This document shows, piece by piece, positions 23,110 through 33,112 of a stretch of DNA of 64,000 nt. The translations under genes were made by a program, and so were the position numbers. The stretch is from Ligula intestinalis (Eukaryota; Platyhelminthes; Cestoda; Diphyllobothriidea; Diphyllobothriidae): contig JAYGXS010000005.1 in assembly GCA_036362985.1 (NCBI GenBank), positions 51,723,174 to 51,787,173 of the forward strand, in the 5' to 3' direction. Under the pieces are notes generated by a model. It had not been told where the DNA came from, did not search any database, and saw only the letters and a list, made by a program, of their open reading frames with translations. Position 1 is the stretch's first letter. Every line of letters begins with the position of its first letter.

Positions 23110-24640
23110 CTTAATTTGTATAAGTTTGATGATTACTCCAATACCAGCGTGAATGTATTCAAGAAAACATAGAAATAATCATGAACAGCATTTGGCATAT
23201 TAATTACTTAAAAGAACTATAGAAATCACTACGTGTTCGTAAAGGAAAGTAAAGCTTTCTCGATAATCCCGTGGTTCTAGAGGCGTAAAAAGCGCTCTAA
23301 ATTAGAACAGTAAATTAAGATATTGTGTTACGTTGAAAGCTTGAATCAACCACCTTCTTTAAAATGAAGGAATTTTACGTTAGTCAAAATATTCTTTAAA
23401 ATTTGTTCTTACCGGTTAAGTATTAATTGAATGTCATCGAAAAAAGTGTGTCATCATTTTCCCTCTTCTCTCTATGTTCATTTATCAATTCATAAATTGT
23501 GCATCTGTTTGACGTTTACACTAAAACCTTTAACATTAGGTAAACATAAAGAGTATTCACCGAAATAAAGTGTTTTTGGATATAAGTTCTTAGAATAATG
23601 ACCATGTTGCTCATTTGTAGAAATGCCTCGAAACAGCAAACCACATTGTCGATAGTGAATCATGTCAGCAGTGGAATGCTGAAACTACCATTCCTAAGAT
23701 TATTAAAAGACGTTTCATAAAAGGTTATTTCTTAGAAATTGCTTTCATTAGATCTTCGGCTGACGAACTTCTGCGTATATTTAATTTTTCCAACGCAACG
23801 TCATAATGAAATTTGAGAATTTTGAGAATTCTTTTATGTTTCCTGAAGATAAACGACTCAATTTGAATGGAGATACAAGAACTCACTTTTCTCTTTATAA
23901 TGGATTACCTTCCGTATGAGTAGATTTATTCCACTTTCATATATATATACTGGCGAATTAAAAATAACTGGCCATATATAATGCCATTTTACGAAATATT
24001 TATTATTCTTTCGTCTGTTCCGTTTCTAAATAAAGTAAAAGGGGAACGTAAAGCATACAAAAACTTTTTTTTTTCATGACTTTTATTCAATAAGCACTTC
24101 TCTGTCTTTAATACGCGAGAAAATGTCAGACATTTGGTTTTTATTAAAGGACATGTGAGGTTCATTGCTACATTCAAACAAAAACTCTGCTTTTATTTCA
24201 TTATGTGCAAAAAAATTAACAGAATACCTATATATAATTTTTAAAATACAAATCTTCAATGTTACTGCAAACAAATTTGGTTCCTTTAACTTGGCTTCAC
24301 TTCAATCTGAATAATTTTGTATAGACATTTTCAGTTCTGCAAGGGATATCTTCGATACCTATTTTGCTTATTTTGGAGTTCATTCTTATTATTATCAACA
24401 TTAACGATCAGTTTGGTTCTCTCTTTCGTAAAAGCATCGAAAATTCCTTCCACATAAGACTTCTTCCAATTTCCCCAAAACTAATGGTTATTTCACTTAA
24501 AAAACCTAACTTAAATGACGATTTAGCTAAGTAAAAGTCTTTCGCAGAATTCAATAATCTGAATGAATCACAATAGTGTTTTTAAATATGTGCTCAATTT
24601 TCCAGCCAAATTTCATAATTAGAGTTGCATGGTCTTCGGT
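23110..24640 (+). repeat. AT-rich non-coding direct duplication, right copy
   Basis: Counterpart of 19060-20560, same orientation. No coding frame is seen. Confidence 0.6.
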
Positions 24641-24687
24641 GGCTACTGTATATATGCTTGTTTATGGTCGTTATTTTTGCCCCAGTA

Positions 24688-25441
24688 TATACATGGCGTC
24701 CCAAAAAATGTATACACATTTTCGATAATTTTAAACTAGTTGCTTATTATAATTTTACTATTTCAAAAACGAAAACATATTTATGAGTGTCACTTCAATG
24801 TTTTTTCCTGTATTTTTATTATTAAAACAATGACTGAATTGAGAGAAGCCATTAAACATGAATGGGCACGAATAAGAAGCAAATTATTTCATGGTGTGTA
24901 CTATCCCATTGCTTCGCGTTGTCAGCAGTGTTATGATCAAAATGGACGTCAGTTTGAGAATATTCAGTGATAAAGACAGTAAAATGATACTTGTAAGTAT
25001 TTTTACACTTTTTCTTAATAAAATTATGATAAACACCAATTTTACCATTATGTAAAATGCATAGATAATTTCAATAATTGTTAACTTGGTATTTATGATA
25101 ATTTTATTATTCAAAAAACCTTAAAATATTTACAACTACCATTTAATTGTTTTTTCACTGCATGTACTCAAACTGTCTTCCATTTTGGTCAAGACATGCT
25201 AAAAACGCGAAGCAGTGGAATCGCACATAACATGAAACAATTCCCATAGTAATTGGGCGCATACATGCTCAATGGCTTATTCCAATTTAGTAACTTAAAG
25301 TATAGTCAAAATGCATTGAAAAAAACAATAAAATTATACTTGTTAATATTTTTTACCCTTTTGAACAAATAAAATTGTAATTAAAACCAACTTTACAATT
25401 ATTGTAAATGTGTATACATTCTTGCGATACCCTATATATAT
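24688..25441. mobile_element. Mariner-derived element with duplicated and inverted ends
   Basis: The left end GGCGTCCCAAAAAATGTATA and the right end (reverse complement GGGTATCGCAAGAATGTATA) are terminal inverted repeats that remain similar for roughly 100 bp. A plus-strand transposase C-terminus at 24830-24970 (RCQQCYDQNGRQFENIQ, then stop) and a minus-strand version at about 25225-25150 (CLDQNGRQFEYMQ, then stop) face each other. They are separated by two mirror copies of the mariner 3' non-coding end. It has no catalytic core and is a non-autonomous composite. Confidence 0.75.
24830..24970 (+). pseudogene. Mariner transposase C-terminal tail
   Basis: About 46 residues (MTELREAIKHEWARI, then IASRCQQCYDQNGRQFENIQ) end in the typical last helix and F-E tail of mariner transposases. 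All catalytic residues are absent. Confidence 0.7.
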
Positions 25442-25469
25442 TGCCAGTTTAGAGGTCACTTTAAAGTTT

Positions 25470-25655
25470 TGTTAATTGGCAAAGCACCTATTGAGTGCCT
25501 TCCAAAACCTCCAAGACAGGAAAAAACCTAAACCAAACTCCCTCTTTTGCAGACAGTATTGGTTTTGTTTTAGTTTTGCGCTCGGTCAATAGTGGGCGAA
25601 ATAGGGAGTTTGTTTCAAGTTAAAAAACCTGACTTCAAAGGTACGATACTAATCA
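25470..25655 (-). repeat. FB family, copy 6 (minus strand)
   Basis: Both hairpin arms are well preserved (AAACCAAACTCCCTCTTTTG at about 25530-25550, and the arm ending AGGGAGTTTGTTTCAAG at about 25600-25620). The tail-proximal part lies at the left, near 25470. The element reads on the minus strand. Confidence 0.7.
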
Positions 25656-25879
25656 AAAGATATGTACAGATGTAAATCGAGCTGACAGTTAAACAGGAAA
25701 GCACTGCAGCTTGTTGAGTGACTTTAGTTCGGGAGGAGGATGGTTGGAACAGGAATACAGTGTTCTCAATCTTCCTCGACTATAATGGTTTCGCGATTCT
25801 GCACCAGCGGAAGGTTTGTTGGCTGTCGGCTGAAGAATAAGCCGATTGCTTGCCTTCAGCATGAGGCCTGACAGGACTC

Positions 25880-28800
25880 AAAGTCCACAAATTCCATCAG
25901 AGTGAAAGAGAGGTTTCATCGAGTCAGCACCCGAAATTCGTGAAAGTTGTCGTAAATGTAGAAAACTAATGATGGCTCTCTTGAGCAAAGGATAGCTGTG
26001 TTGAGTTGTAAGACTTCTGGGTAGTTTATTGTAGATTGATATGACGTTTGCTTAATAAATGACCTTATTTAACTGTGCATGCCATAGTAATAAACAAAAA
26101 ACTTCTCGATGGCTGGCGCACCGAGAGTGGTTTAACTGTCTTATGGGACTGAGGGGATTAAAGGTACGGCCATTCAAAAGTTGAAACAGTAGAAACAGTT
26201 TCCTCTGTAATCTGCGAAGCCACAGGGGATCTAGCTTTATAAGTTCGCACCTTTGTTTGTAGGATTAACTACGGTGTTCTGAAGTAAAAACCCTTTTAGT
26301 GAAGAAGTGCTGGACTGATTCTATTTTCTTTCGTTCACTAGTGCACAGAAGACTGAATAGGTGCGAGCAGAATTCAAGACTAGGTCTCACGAACATATTA
26401 TAAAGGCTAGTCCTAAATTTGATGGTCTTAAAATTTCTAAGAATAATTCCGGTTGTTCGGCGTGCTTTTAGGACAGTCAGGGTACAGTACTTTTAGGACA
26501 GTCAGGGTACAGTGCTTTGACAGATTGAGACTATTAGAATATGATATGTCTAGATCCTTAATAACTCCTGGCAGATTTAGTTCCTGACCGTCTATGCTTA
26601 CTTCAGGCTGATCATAGCCAACAACCATAACGGAACATTTCTGCCAAGAAAGGGAAAGGCACCATGTACAGAACCATTGGGCAAAGGCCTGAAGATCCTT
26701 TTTATGAGCTCGAGCACGATGTTGGGATCTGCCGGTTTATATCGATAGGCGACTTCTAAATCGTCAGCACACCTAAAAGGTCTACCATACTGGAACAATC
26801 AGGAACATCGTTGAAAAAAGGCAAAATAACAGCGGTCTACGTAAGCTTCTCAGAATAACTCCACTCCTCACATATGCGGCGTTGGAGATAATATGTGTTA
26901 AAGCTAAGACGGCTATCCTTAACAGCTGCGATCTTCCAGGCCCATGGTTCTCTTGGGTGAGTAGAGAAGACAGTGGGAAATCCAGATTGTTAGGAAAAGT
27001 GTGTTCTGCAGAAGGATAGGGAATAGATGGAAAGAGTTTTGACTCGCTGACTAGTGCATCCGTTCCCCAGTTGGGTCGGTTCCGGAGTGACTAGTGCATC
27101 AGGCATCGCTGCAGTATTGGTGCATGCTTTGTTACGGCGGCCAATGGCGTGGTTGATGTTAAGACTAGCTTGTTCGCCCAACCTTGAGATGGGCGAAGGC
27201 TGGCTAGTGTGACCGTGCGGTCACGCTGAGGAGTGTGTGCGCATCGGTCAAGGACAGTTAGCGCCTAGCCCCAGGAGGCAGTGGGTGCACAGGCAGGCTA
27301 AAGGTGCCATGCATCAGCGGCTGATTTTGGGTTCCAAGTGGCTGCAAAAGGCCACTACAATGACACTGGAAATTTTAACTCGTTGTGCATGAGCATCCAA
27401 ATAGGTAGATATTAAATTCAGCAGCTTGTTACCTATGCCGAAAGAAGCAAGTTTCAGAAGGAGGAGATTATGGTCAACAGGATCAAAGGCCTTCGTGAAA
27501 TCAAAATAGACTGAATAAAGGGTAAAACCACTGTCTCTAGATTGTAGCACATAATCAATGAAAGAGAGCTGGCAGGTGTCACAAGATCTTCCTTCGAAGA
27601 ACCTATGCTGAGCTGCATCGAGTAAGTTGTATACTGTTAAATGATGCATAATCTTTTCTTAGAACAAGGGAAGCTGCGGAAAGTGTATTAATTGGCCTAC
27701 AGTCGTCAAAAGACGTCGATCGGCCATGCTTGAGAATAGACAGCAAGTGCGATTCCTTTAATAATCTAGAAAGGGTTACGCTTTCAAGAGCAAGATTAAA
27801 TATCTTACCCAGAATAGACGGAAAAATATCATTCGCTTCAGCTTTTAGAAGGCTAACCGAGAAGCCATCTTTTCGTGGACTATAAGACTGATGACAACGA
27901 CGAATGGCTGCAGTCACCTTCCAGAGGATAAAACTTATGGTTTCCAGAAAGCACACGACCAAACCCGGATAGTCAGAAGTGCAATGACCGCGTTTTCACT
28001 AAACGTTTTGGATAGGAACGCACTGAAGCTATCAGCGCTCAATTTAGCGTTAAATATGGGGTTTCATAAGGCATCTTGAAGTATGGGATGCTGCGCTTTT
28101 CCCTGCGCTTTGACTGTGCATGAAAATAGCTTCACAACATAAAGCGAAGGATTTTTAGTAAAACTGACCTCACCATCGATCTGTTTTTTTCAGAAAGCTT
28201 TTTAGCCTGCTCAAGGATCCACTGGATCAAGGGTTGAACAGAAATGTCCTTCTACCGATGCGAACGACGTGAGAGCCGAAGCAACCTACAGTGGAATGAC
28301 AGAGGGAGGTACCCTTAATCCTTGATATGTGTTATTTTTTAACGGAGGACAAAATAGAAGATAAACAAATGCAGCACTTTCTACAGTGTATCGGTACAAA
28401 TACTTATACCCAAACAATGTAAAAATTCAGACCAGTCGAGCGAATTAAGGTGTGTCAGTAATTTCGCCATATTTTCTGATCTGAAGTCATGGAACAAAAT
28501 ATATTTTTCGAATGGTGTTTCGTTCGCTTCCAGTTCCAGTGTGGTAACAATTGTGAGATGGTCTGAACTCCCAAGTGCGTCTTAAGATGACACTGACAGT
28601 GGCTCGCACCCTCTACAGAAAGTTGGGTTTAGCATGTTTGATCCTCACGTAAGAAAATCGACTACCTGATCCCACATGCCGATATCTTTTGCCTCAAGTA
28701 AGTTCTCAAACTTCGAAGTACCGAAAGGTGGAAACCATTGCACCTCAGGAAGATTGAAGTCGCCTGCAATCAAGCAGTATTTTAGATTCAAGTCGGGTGC

Positions 28801-28890
28801 GGCATAAAATACCCGTGAGAGACAAAGATCGTAGTCCACACTGACATTGGGTGGGCGATAGAAAAAGCCAACTGCAGTAGTCGCCGGTTA
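25880..28890 (-). mobile_element. CR1-like LINE family A, copy A3 with nested insertions
   Basis: Minus-strand order: the endonuclease end (28839-28645: GDFNLPEVQWFPPF, GMWDQVVDF), linker and RT start (27962-27603: SPRKDGFSVSLLKAEANDIFPS), fingers (27649-27314: FFEGRSCDTCQLSFIDYVLQ, FDFTKAFDPVDHNLL), palm (26798-26598: YKPADPNIVLELIK; the YADD box reads CADD here) and decayed C-terminus to about 25880. It lacks the TAG shared by A1 and A2. Two foreign pieces interrupt it: about 26891-27362 in the palm and 28873-29053 in the endonuclease. Confidence 0.87.
26891..27362. mobile_element. Unclassified ~470 bp insertion in the LINE RT palm
   Basis: Copies A1 and A2 read continuously across GGAGATAA-CATTGGAAA, but here about 470 bp of unrelated, GC-richer DNA separates GGAGATAAT from GACACTGGAAA. 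A segment GTGACTAGTGCATC-like is repeated inside (27047-27060 and 27080-27100). I see no coding motif and no convincing terminal repeats, so the mechanism is unknown. Confidence 0.6.
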
Positions 28891-29053
28891 TTAAGCCCAC
28901 CTCAGGCCCAGACAAAATTGGGCTTAATAAGCGGCGGGCGCATTAACCGGAGAGTCGCCGGTTGTTAAGCCCACCTTGGGCCCGGACCAAATTGGGCTTA
29001 ATAAGCGGCTGAATTTATTAATCGTGGGCTAAATAACCGGTGACTACTGCAGT
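28873..29053. mobile_element. Compact TIR element of nested palindromes
   Basis: The insertion begins GCAGTAGTCGCCGGTTATTA and its other end read in reverse is GCAGTAGTCACCGGTTATTT, so it has about 28 bp terminal inverted repeats. Inside, an approximately 80 bp unit is present twice (from about 28877 and from about 28964). Each unit contains its own inverted pair TTAAGCCCA / TGGGCTTAA. It interrupts the GVYRPP block of the LINE A3 endonuclease, which is uninterrupted in A2 (9001-9030). It has no coding capacity and resembles a MITE. Confidence 0.75.
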
Positions 29054-29294
29054 AAGGAGTAATTATTCCTTAGAACAACTGGGAGCTAGACGTTCTTTTC
29101 TACCGTCACAAATTGTGGGTAGTCCAGCAGCAGAAATGTAAGTGACTGCTCAATATAAATGCAACTTTCTCTGTTACCATAACAATGTCTGGGCAGTTGA
29201 CGAAAACCAGAGTCTGGAGAAGAGGCATCTCGTTAAGCAGAGATCTGGCACTTAAAACGACCATCTGGCATCTGAGCTGAACTCTTTACTAGTA

Positions 29295-29420
29295 AACAGC
29301 ATTTCGCACCTCAGGTCAACTCAATGGACAAAATAAAAATCCCAAATGTGTGTTAAATCACCCACTCAAATTTTGATCTTCACATTTCATCAGATATGCA
29401 ATTCATCAAGTGGAGTACGT
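29295..29420 (+). repeat. Small dispersed repeat shared with 61795-61900
   Basis: Shared anchors are GCATTWYGCRCCTC, CAACYCAATG and GTGYGTTAAATC, with a following CAGATATG block. The class is unknown. Confidence 0.5.
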
Positions 29421-29844
29421 GGTGTAAATCGTTGTGTGTGACAACTGAACCATCCCTTACGGAGGCTGCAACGACTCATCTTCTCCATTGGGTTTCTGGT
29501 ACGTAGTATTACGAACACATGCATACCAAGTTTGACATGTAGGAGCCAACGAACAGATCTGCCGCAAAGTCGGTCGAAACTAACCTAAAGTGCGCGCCTG
29601 TCTTCTTCAGACTCAGTCGCACTGCAATTTATAAATGGTGGGCCACAGTTTGAAGTACCTCGTCCTATTAGGGGTGGTCTAGGGCTAACGTTCGGGAAGA
29701 AGTAAATTGGGGGAAAGTTGGAGTTGAGGCTAAGGTTAGGATATTAAGAGTTTGGATGAAAGTTACGATATAGTAATAGGCACGGGCTGAAAGTTAGTGC
29801 TGGACGACCTGTAGTAAGGCGGGAACCTATACCTGTGTCTAACA

Positions 29845-29985
29845 GTAATAAGGAGGCATACTCATTGGACCGAATTGTGAAAAAATTGGTGGTCTAAGTG
29901 GAAATAGAACCCACCTCAGCGGTGGGGAAGACTTTAGTACAGCCAACATTCTAGACAACCGAGCTACGAGACCATCACCTACTAC
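29845..29985 (-). repeat. SINE2 (tRNA-related), copy 1
   Basis: On the minus strand a tRNA-like segment is followed by the tail that on the plus strand reads TTGGACCGAATTGTGAAAAA. The B-box analogue is degraded (TGGGTTCTATTTCC in reverse). It is the most diverged copy. Confidence 0.55.
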
Positions 29986-30192
29986 TAAATCTGAAACTAT
30001 AAGTTGCTATATATTAGTAAAGTATACTTGATTTCGGCCATCTGGACAGTATCCGATCATTCTAATGAGCTAGGTGAGAGAAAAAGGAGAACACGATAGA
30101 GGGGCACGTGGTTTAAGTCTTCGTTCACGAGGATTGTAACAGAAGTCCTCATGAAAAAGACATGCACGATCACTTGTACTTGCTCTTACTCA

Positions 30193-30386
30193 CAAACTTC
30201 GTAAATGAGGAGGGATTCATAACGGAGTTATCTAAAGAANNNNNNNNNNNNNNNNNNNNNNNNNNNNNNNNNNNNNNNNNNNNNNNNNNNNNNNNNNNNN
30301 NNNNNNNNNNNNNNNNNNNNNNNNNNNNNNNNNNNNNNNCAAACTTCGTAAATGAGGAGGGATTCATAACGGAGTTATCTAAAGAA
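30193..30386. other. Gap flanked by an identical 47 bp duplicate
   Basis: The 47 bp at 30193-30239 (beginning CAAACTTCGTAAATGAGG) are repeated exactly at 30340-30386, on either side of a 100 N gap (30240-30339). This is what an unmerged contig overlap looks like. The coding-like frame that spans the gap is an artefact. Confidence 0.9.
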
Positions 30387-30554
30387 GTTATCAATAATAA
30401 CCAACTACTTGCAAGTGTTCAGTAGGTTGAATTTCCATCCATTCAGGCACTTCAGTTCATTTTTATTCGGGGAATATAGGTAAATACCTTTGAGGTCCCT
30501 CTTTGTTCATAGCTATGATGCAGAACATGTGGCGTTGCCAGTAAGGGAACTGCG

Positions 30555-30655
30555 TAGGGAGGCAGACAGTAAAAAAACTCCTAAGGCATCTTTCATAAGT
30601 CTATTCTGAATGCCATTTGTTGGATTTTAAGGAGAAAACTGTCACCTGTGGGGGG
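30555..30655. repeat. Short hairpin repeat (GACAGT/ACTGTC), copy 1
   Basis: GCAGACAGTAAAAAAACTCC is paired with AAGGAGAAAACTGTC about 70 bp later. The same motif pair recurs at 35629-35680 and 48368-48456. Confidence 0.5.
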
Positions 30656-30999
30656 AAGGCGATGGGAATATGTAAATCGGATGTCCTGCTGCTAAAAGTG
30701 TTTGGATCATGTCAGGAGGAGGCCATCGCAGTTGCTCAATATCCTAATGATTACACGAGGAGAAGATTGCGGTGGTCACGAGAACATCACCGAGTGCCGG
30801 AGATGCGCCCATCATACGAAACTCGCGAACAGTCGTTATTCTTAGCAAACATATTACTGAAAAGTAGCGAGCAGTATGTTTTTAAGGTAATTACTGCCAG
30901 AGAAGTCTGGTGGTAAATCTTAATTGCTGACGTGGGGTAATGCAATTAGTCTCACATCATTACAGAGAGTGTCTTTTTCTATGCTGATCCAACTGCATC

Positions 31000-31870
31000 T
31001 TAAACGTGTATGTATGCGGGCAGGGCATTCCATGCCTGGATTACCCTTTTAGAGAAGAAGAATTTTCCTGTGTTCAATCTTGCCCTAGTCACACGCAGTT
31101 TGAGAGGGTGTCCACGCAATCTAGTAGTAGTGGCCAGCTCAAAGAAATCGTTGGATGCTAGGCAACAATTCTGACTCAGGATGCGAAATTCCTGTATTAG
31201 GTCACCGCGTAGCTGTCTGTAATCCAGAGGAAGTAAGTCAAAATTGGTCAGTCGTGTCTCGTAAGGAAGGTACGCTTGGCCTCGCACTAACTTAGTTGCC
31301 CGTCGTTGTACCCTTTCAAGGGTTTTTTTGTCTTTGACTGTCTAAGGTTTCCAGGCTTGGATGGCAAATTCCAGTTGGGGTCGCACAAACGTGCCGACGA
31401 CCTTGCCAAAGACAACTTCATCAAATTTAGCAAAGGCGCGCTTGATAGGATACAAGCTCGATATTACGGATTTGGCCACCTTCAGGCAGTGGAGTGATGG
31501 CTTAAGTCAGGGAGTGAATCAACCCCCCAGATCCTTCTGGGTCTCTACTTCAGGCAGCGGCGTGTGATTTAGGTTGTAAGCCCTCCGTTACGAAGAGTTA
31601 GTACTACCGAAGCGCATAATATTGCATTTGGCGACATTAAATGGCAGGAGCCATTAGTTTGACCATTGCTCGAGTCGGTGCAAATCTGCCTGCAGATTTG
31701 CTTCGTCGTCTTCGCTACGAATTACCTTCCAGAGTTTTAAATCGTCGGCGAACATTGCAGTTTCGCAGCCTAATCCACTTCCACAGTCGTCGACATACAT
31801 AAGGAAGAGGATAGGGCCCAAAACGGAACCCTGGGGGATCCCACTATCAACCGCCACCTCCACCGATCAC
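31000..31870 (-). mobile_element. CR1-like LINE family X, RT palm and C-terminus
   Basis: Minus strand: VDSGIPQGSVLGPILFLMYV and FADDLKLWKVI (palm, catalytic Asp pair present) at 31863-31654. A decayed middle follows, then 31287-31000 with YLPYETRLTNFDLLPLDYR, RGDLIQEFRIL and the terminal FFSKRVIQAWNALPAY motif. It is a 5'-truncated copy with frameshifts. It lies 0.8 kb downstream of the PLA2G15 stop codon on the same strand. Confidence 0.88.
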
Positions 31871-32630
31871 TTGATTCTGCTAACCAAATGGCATTGTTCT
31901 GATAGTTTCCTTGCTGTATAGGCCTCCCTTCAGTCGTTTAGGTCCTTTCCGCAAGCGTTTCATCTACGTTTTAGTTCACTAAAACAATGGCGAACGGCTT
32001 TGATTTGTTTAACACGCATTCACTACACATTCAACAAGCATATCACATTTAACCACACGTTCCTGAAGACACTTGGGCTGGGATAAGTCTGCTATTGGGC
32101 AGCCCTATGATGAATCCCTACCAGAAAATCTTATAATAAAGTGAAAGATCGGATCGCGAAGTTCTCGATAGACGCACGTATTTTGTTTTTTAGCAGAAGA
32201 TGGCGGCCCAGAATGAAAGTCCACATAAAGTAAGATCTTCGAGTATATTTTCATATAAATTACCCAATTAAATTTATATAAAAACTAATTAAATAATACA
32301 CATATCCACCAATCCTCCGGCTGGTGACCACAGTACTGTGGGAGAACCAACTACCAAAAGACATGGCTGATTTTTTTGTTATCTCAACGTTGATTGAGGT
32401 GCACAATGAGACGCATGTTTGTGAGTTTTTGGCAGATAAAAAGCGGCAGGAATAAAGGTGGCAGGAGGAGGTGTAGGCCTAAAGTGTCTTTGGTACTCGG
32501 TCAAAGAGATAGAGAGAGAGAGAGATGAAAAAACGAAACGATAATAACGGGCAGCTATTGGCCTATTCCCATAGACAGAGAGCGAGAGAGATCAGATCGC
32601 AAAAGAAATCGTCTATTAAAACTCTGCGGC
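31870..32630. other. Interval 3' of PLA2G15
   Basis: No coding frame is seen. A GA-rich microsatellite lies at about 32507-32526. The 3' UTR of the upstream minus-strand gene must start here, but I could not fix a polyadenylation signal with confidence. Confidence 0.5.
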
Positions 32631-33112
32631 TCAGAGAAAGGAGAACCGGATCCCGGAAGGGACAGGAAGAGTGCGTGCAGAAGAAGAGGAAGGAAAGCTC
32701 CAGTTGGTTGGCCTGAGTTGCTCCCACGGAATAATGTTTCGAGGGCGCTGCTGCCGCTGTGGGCGGCTGCCGCGATCGTTCACTCGAGCATTGGTTATGT
32801 CCAGAAGCTGTTGCAGGAAACGTGGATCGTGCACGATGCCCAGGTGGTCTGCGCGTGGCAGCTCCGTGTAGCGCACGCCCTTCCACTGACGGCAGACAGA
32901 GAGGCTGCGCCGGTTGACGGTACCGTCCCCGTCCTCAAACACTATAGTGGGTGACTGGTCGGGAAAGGGACTGACAAAAGTACTGGCTGGTGAGTAGATC
33001 ATGGAGCCAGCTGTGCTGACGTTCACGCCGTGGATACAGTAGACCTCGTCCACACCAGTCGGTCCACTGTTTACGTCCACAAGGCCACGGGAGTTCATGT
33101 ACATCTGGTAGC
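32631..33112 (-). CDS. PLA2G15: PLA2G15 exon 5 (Asp and His of the triad)
   Basis: Residues 312-471. It holds YQMYMNSRGLVDV, the VYCIHGVNVST strand, FEDGDGTVNRRSL with Asp374, and ELPRADHLGIVHDPRFLQQL with His401. The acceptor is CCTGCAG at 33119-33113 and the stop is TGA at 32633-32631. The region after residue 418 (Arg/Gln-rich, then Ser-rich, ending IRFSFL) has no counterpart in vertebrate enzymes and may be lineage-specific or an unrecognised downstream intron. Confidence 0.93.

Noticed and set aside
30162..30425. ORF spanning the 30.2 kb gap
   Set aside because: It is created by the duplicated contig end on both sides of the N run.
32618..32960. Plus-strand ORFs opposite PLA2G15 exon 5
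   Set aside because: Shadows of the conserved minus-strand exon that carries Asp374 and His401.
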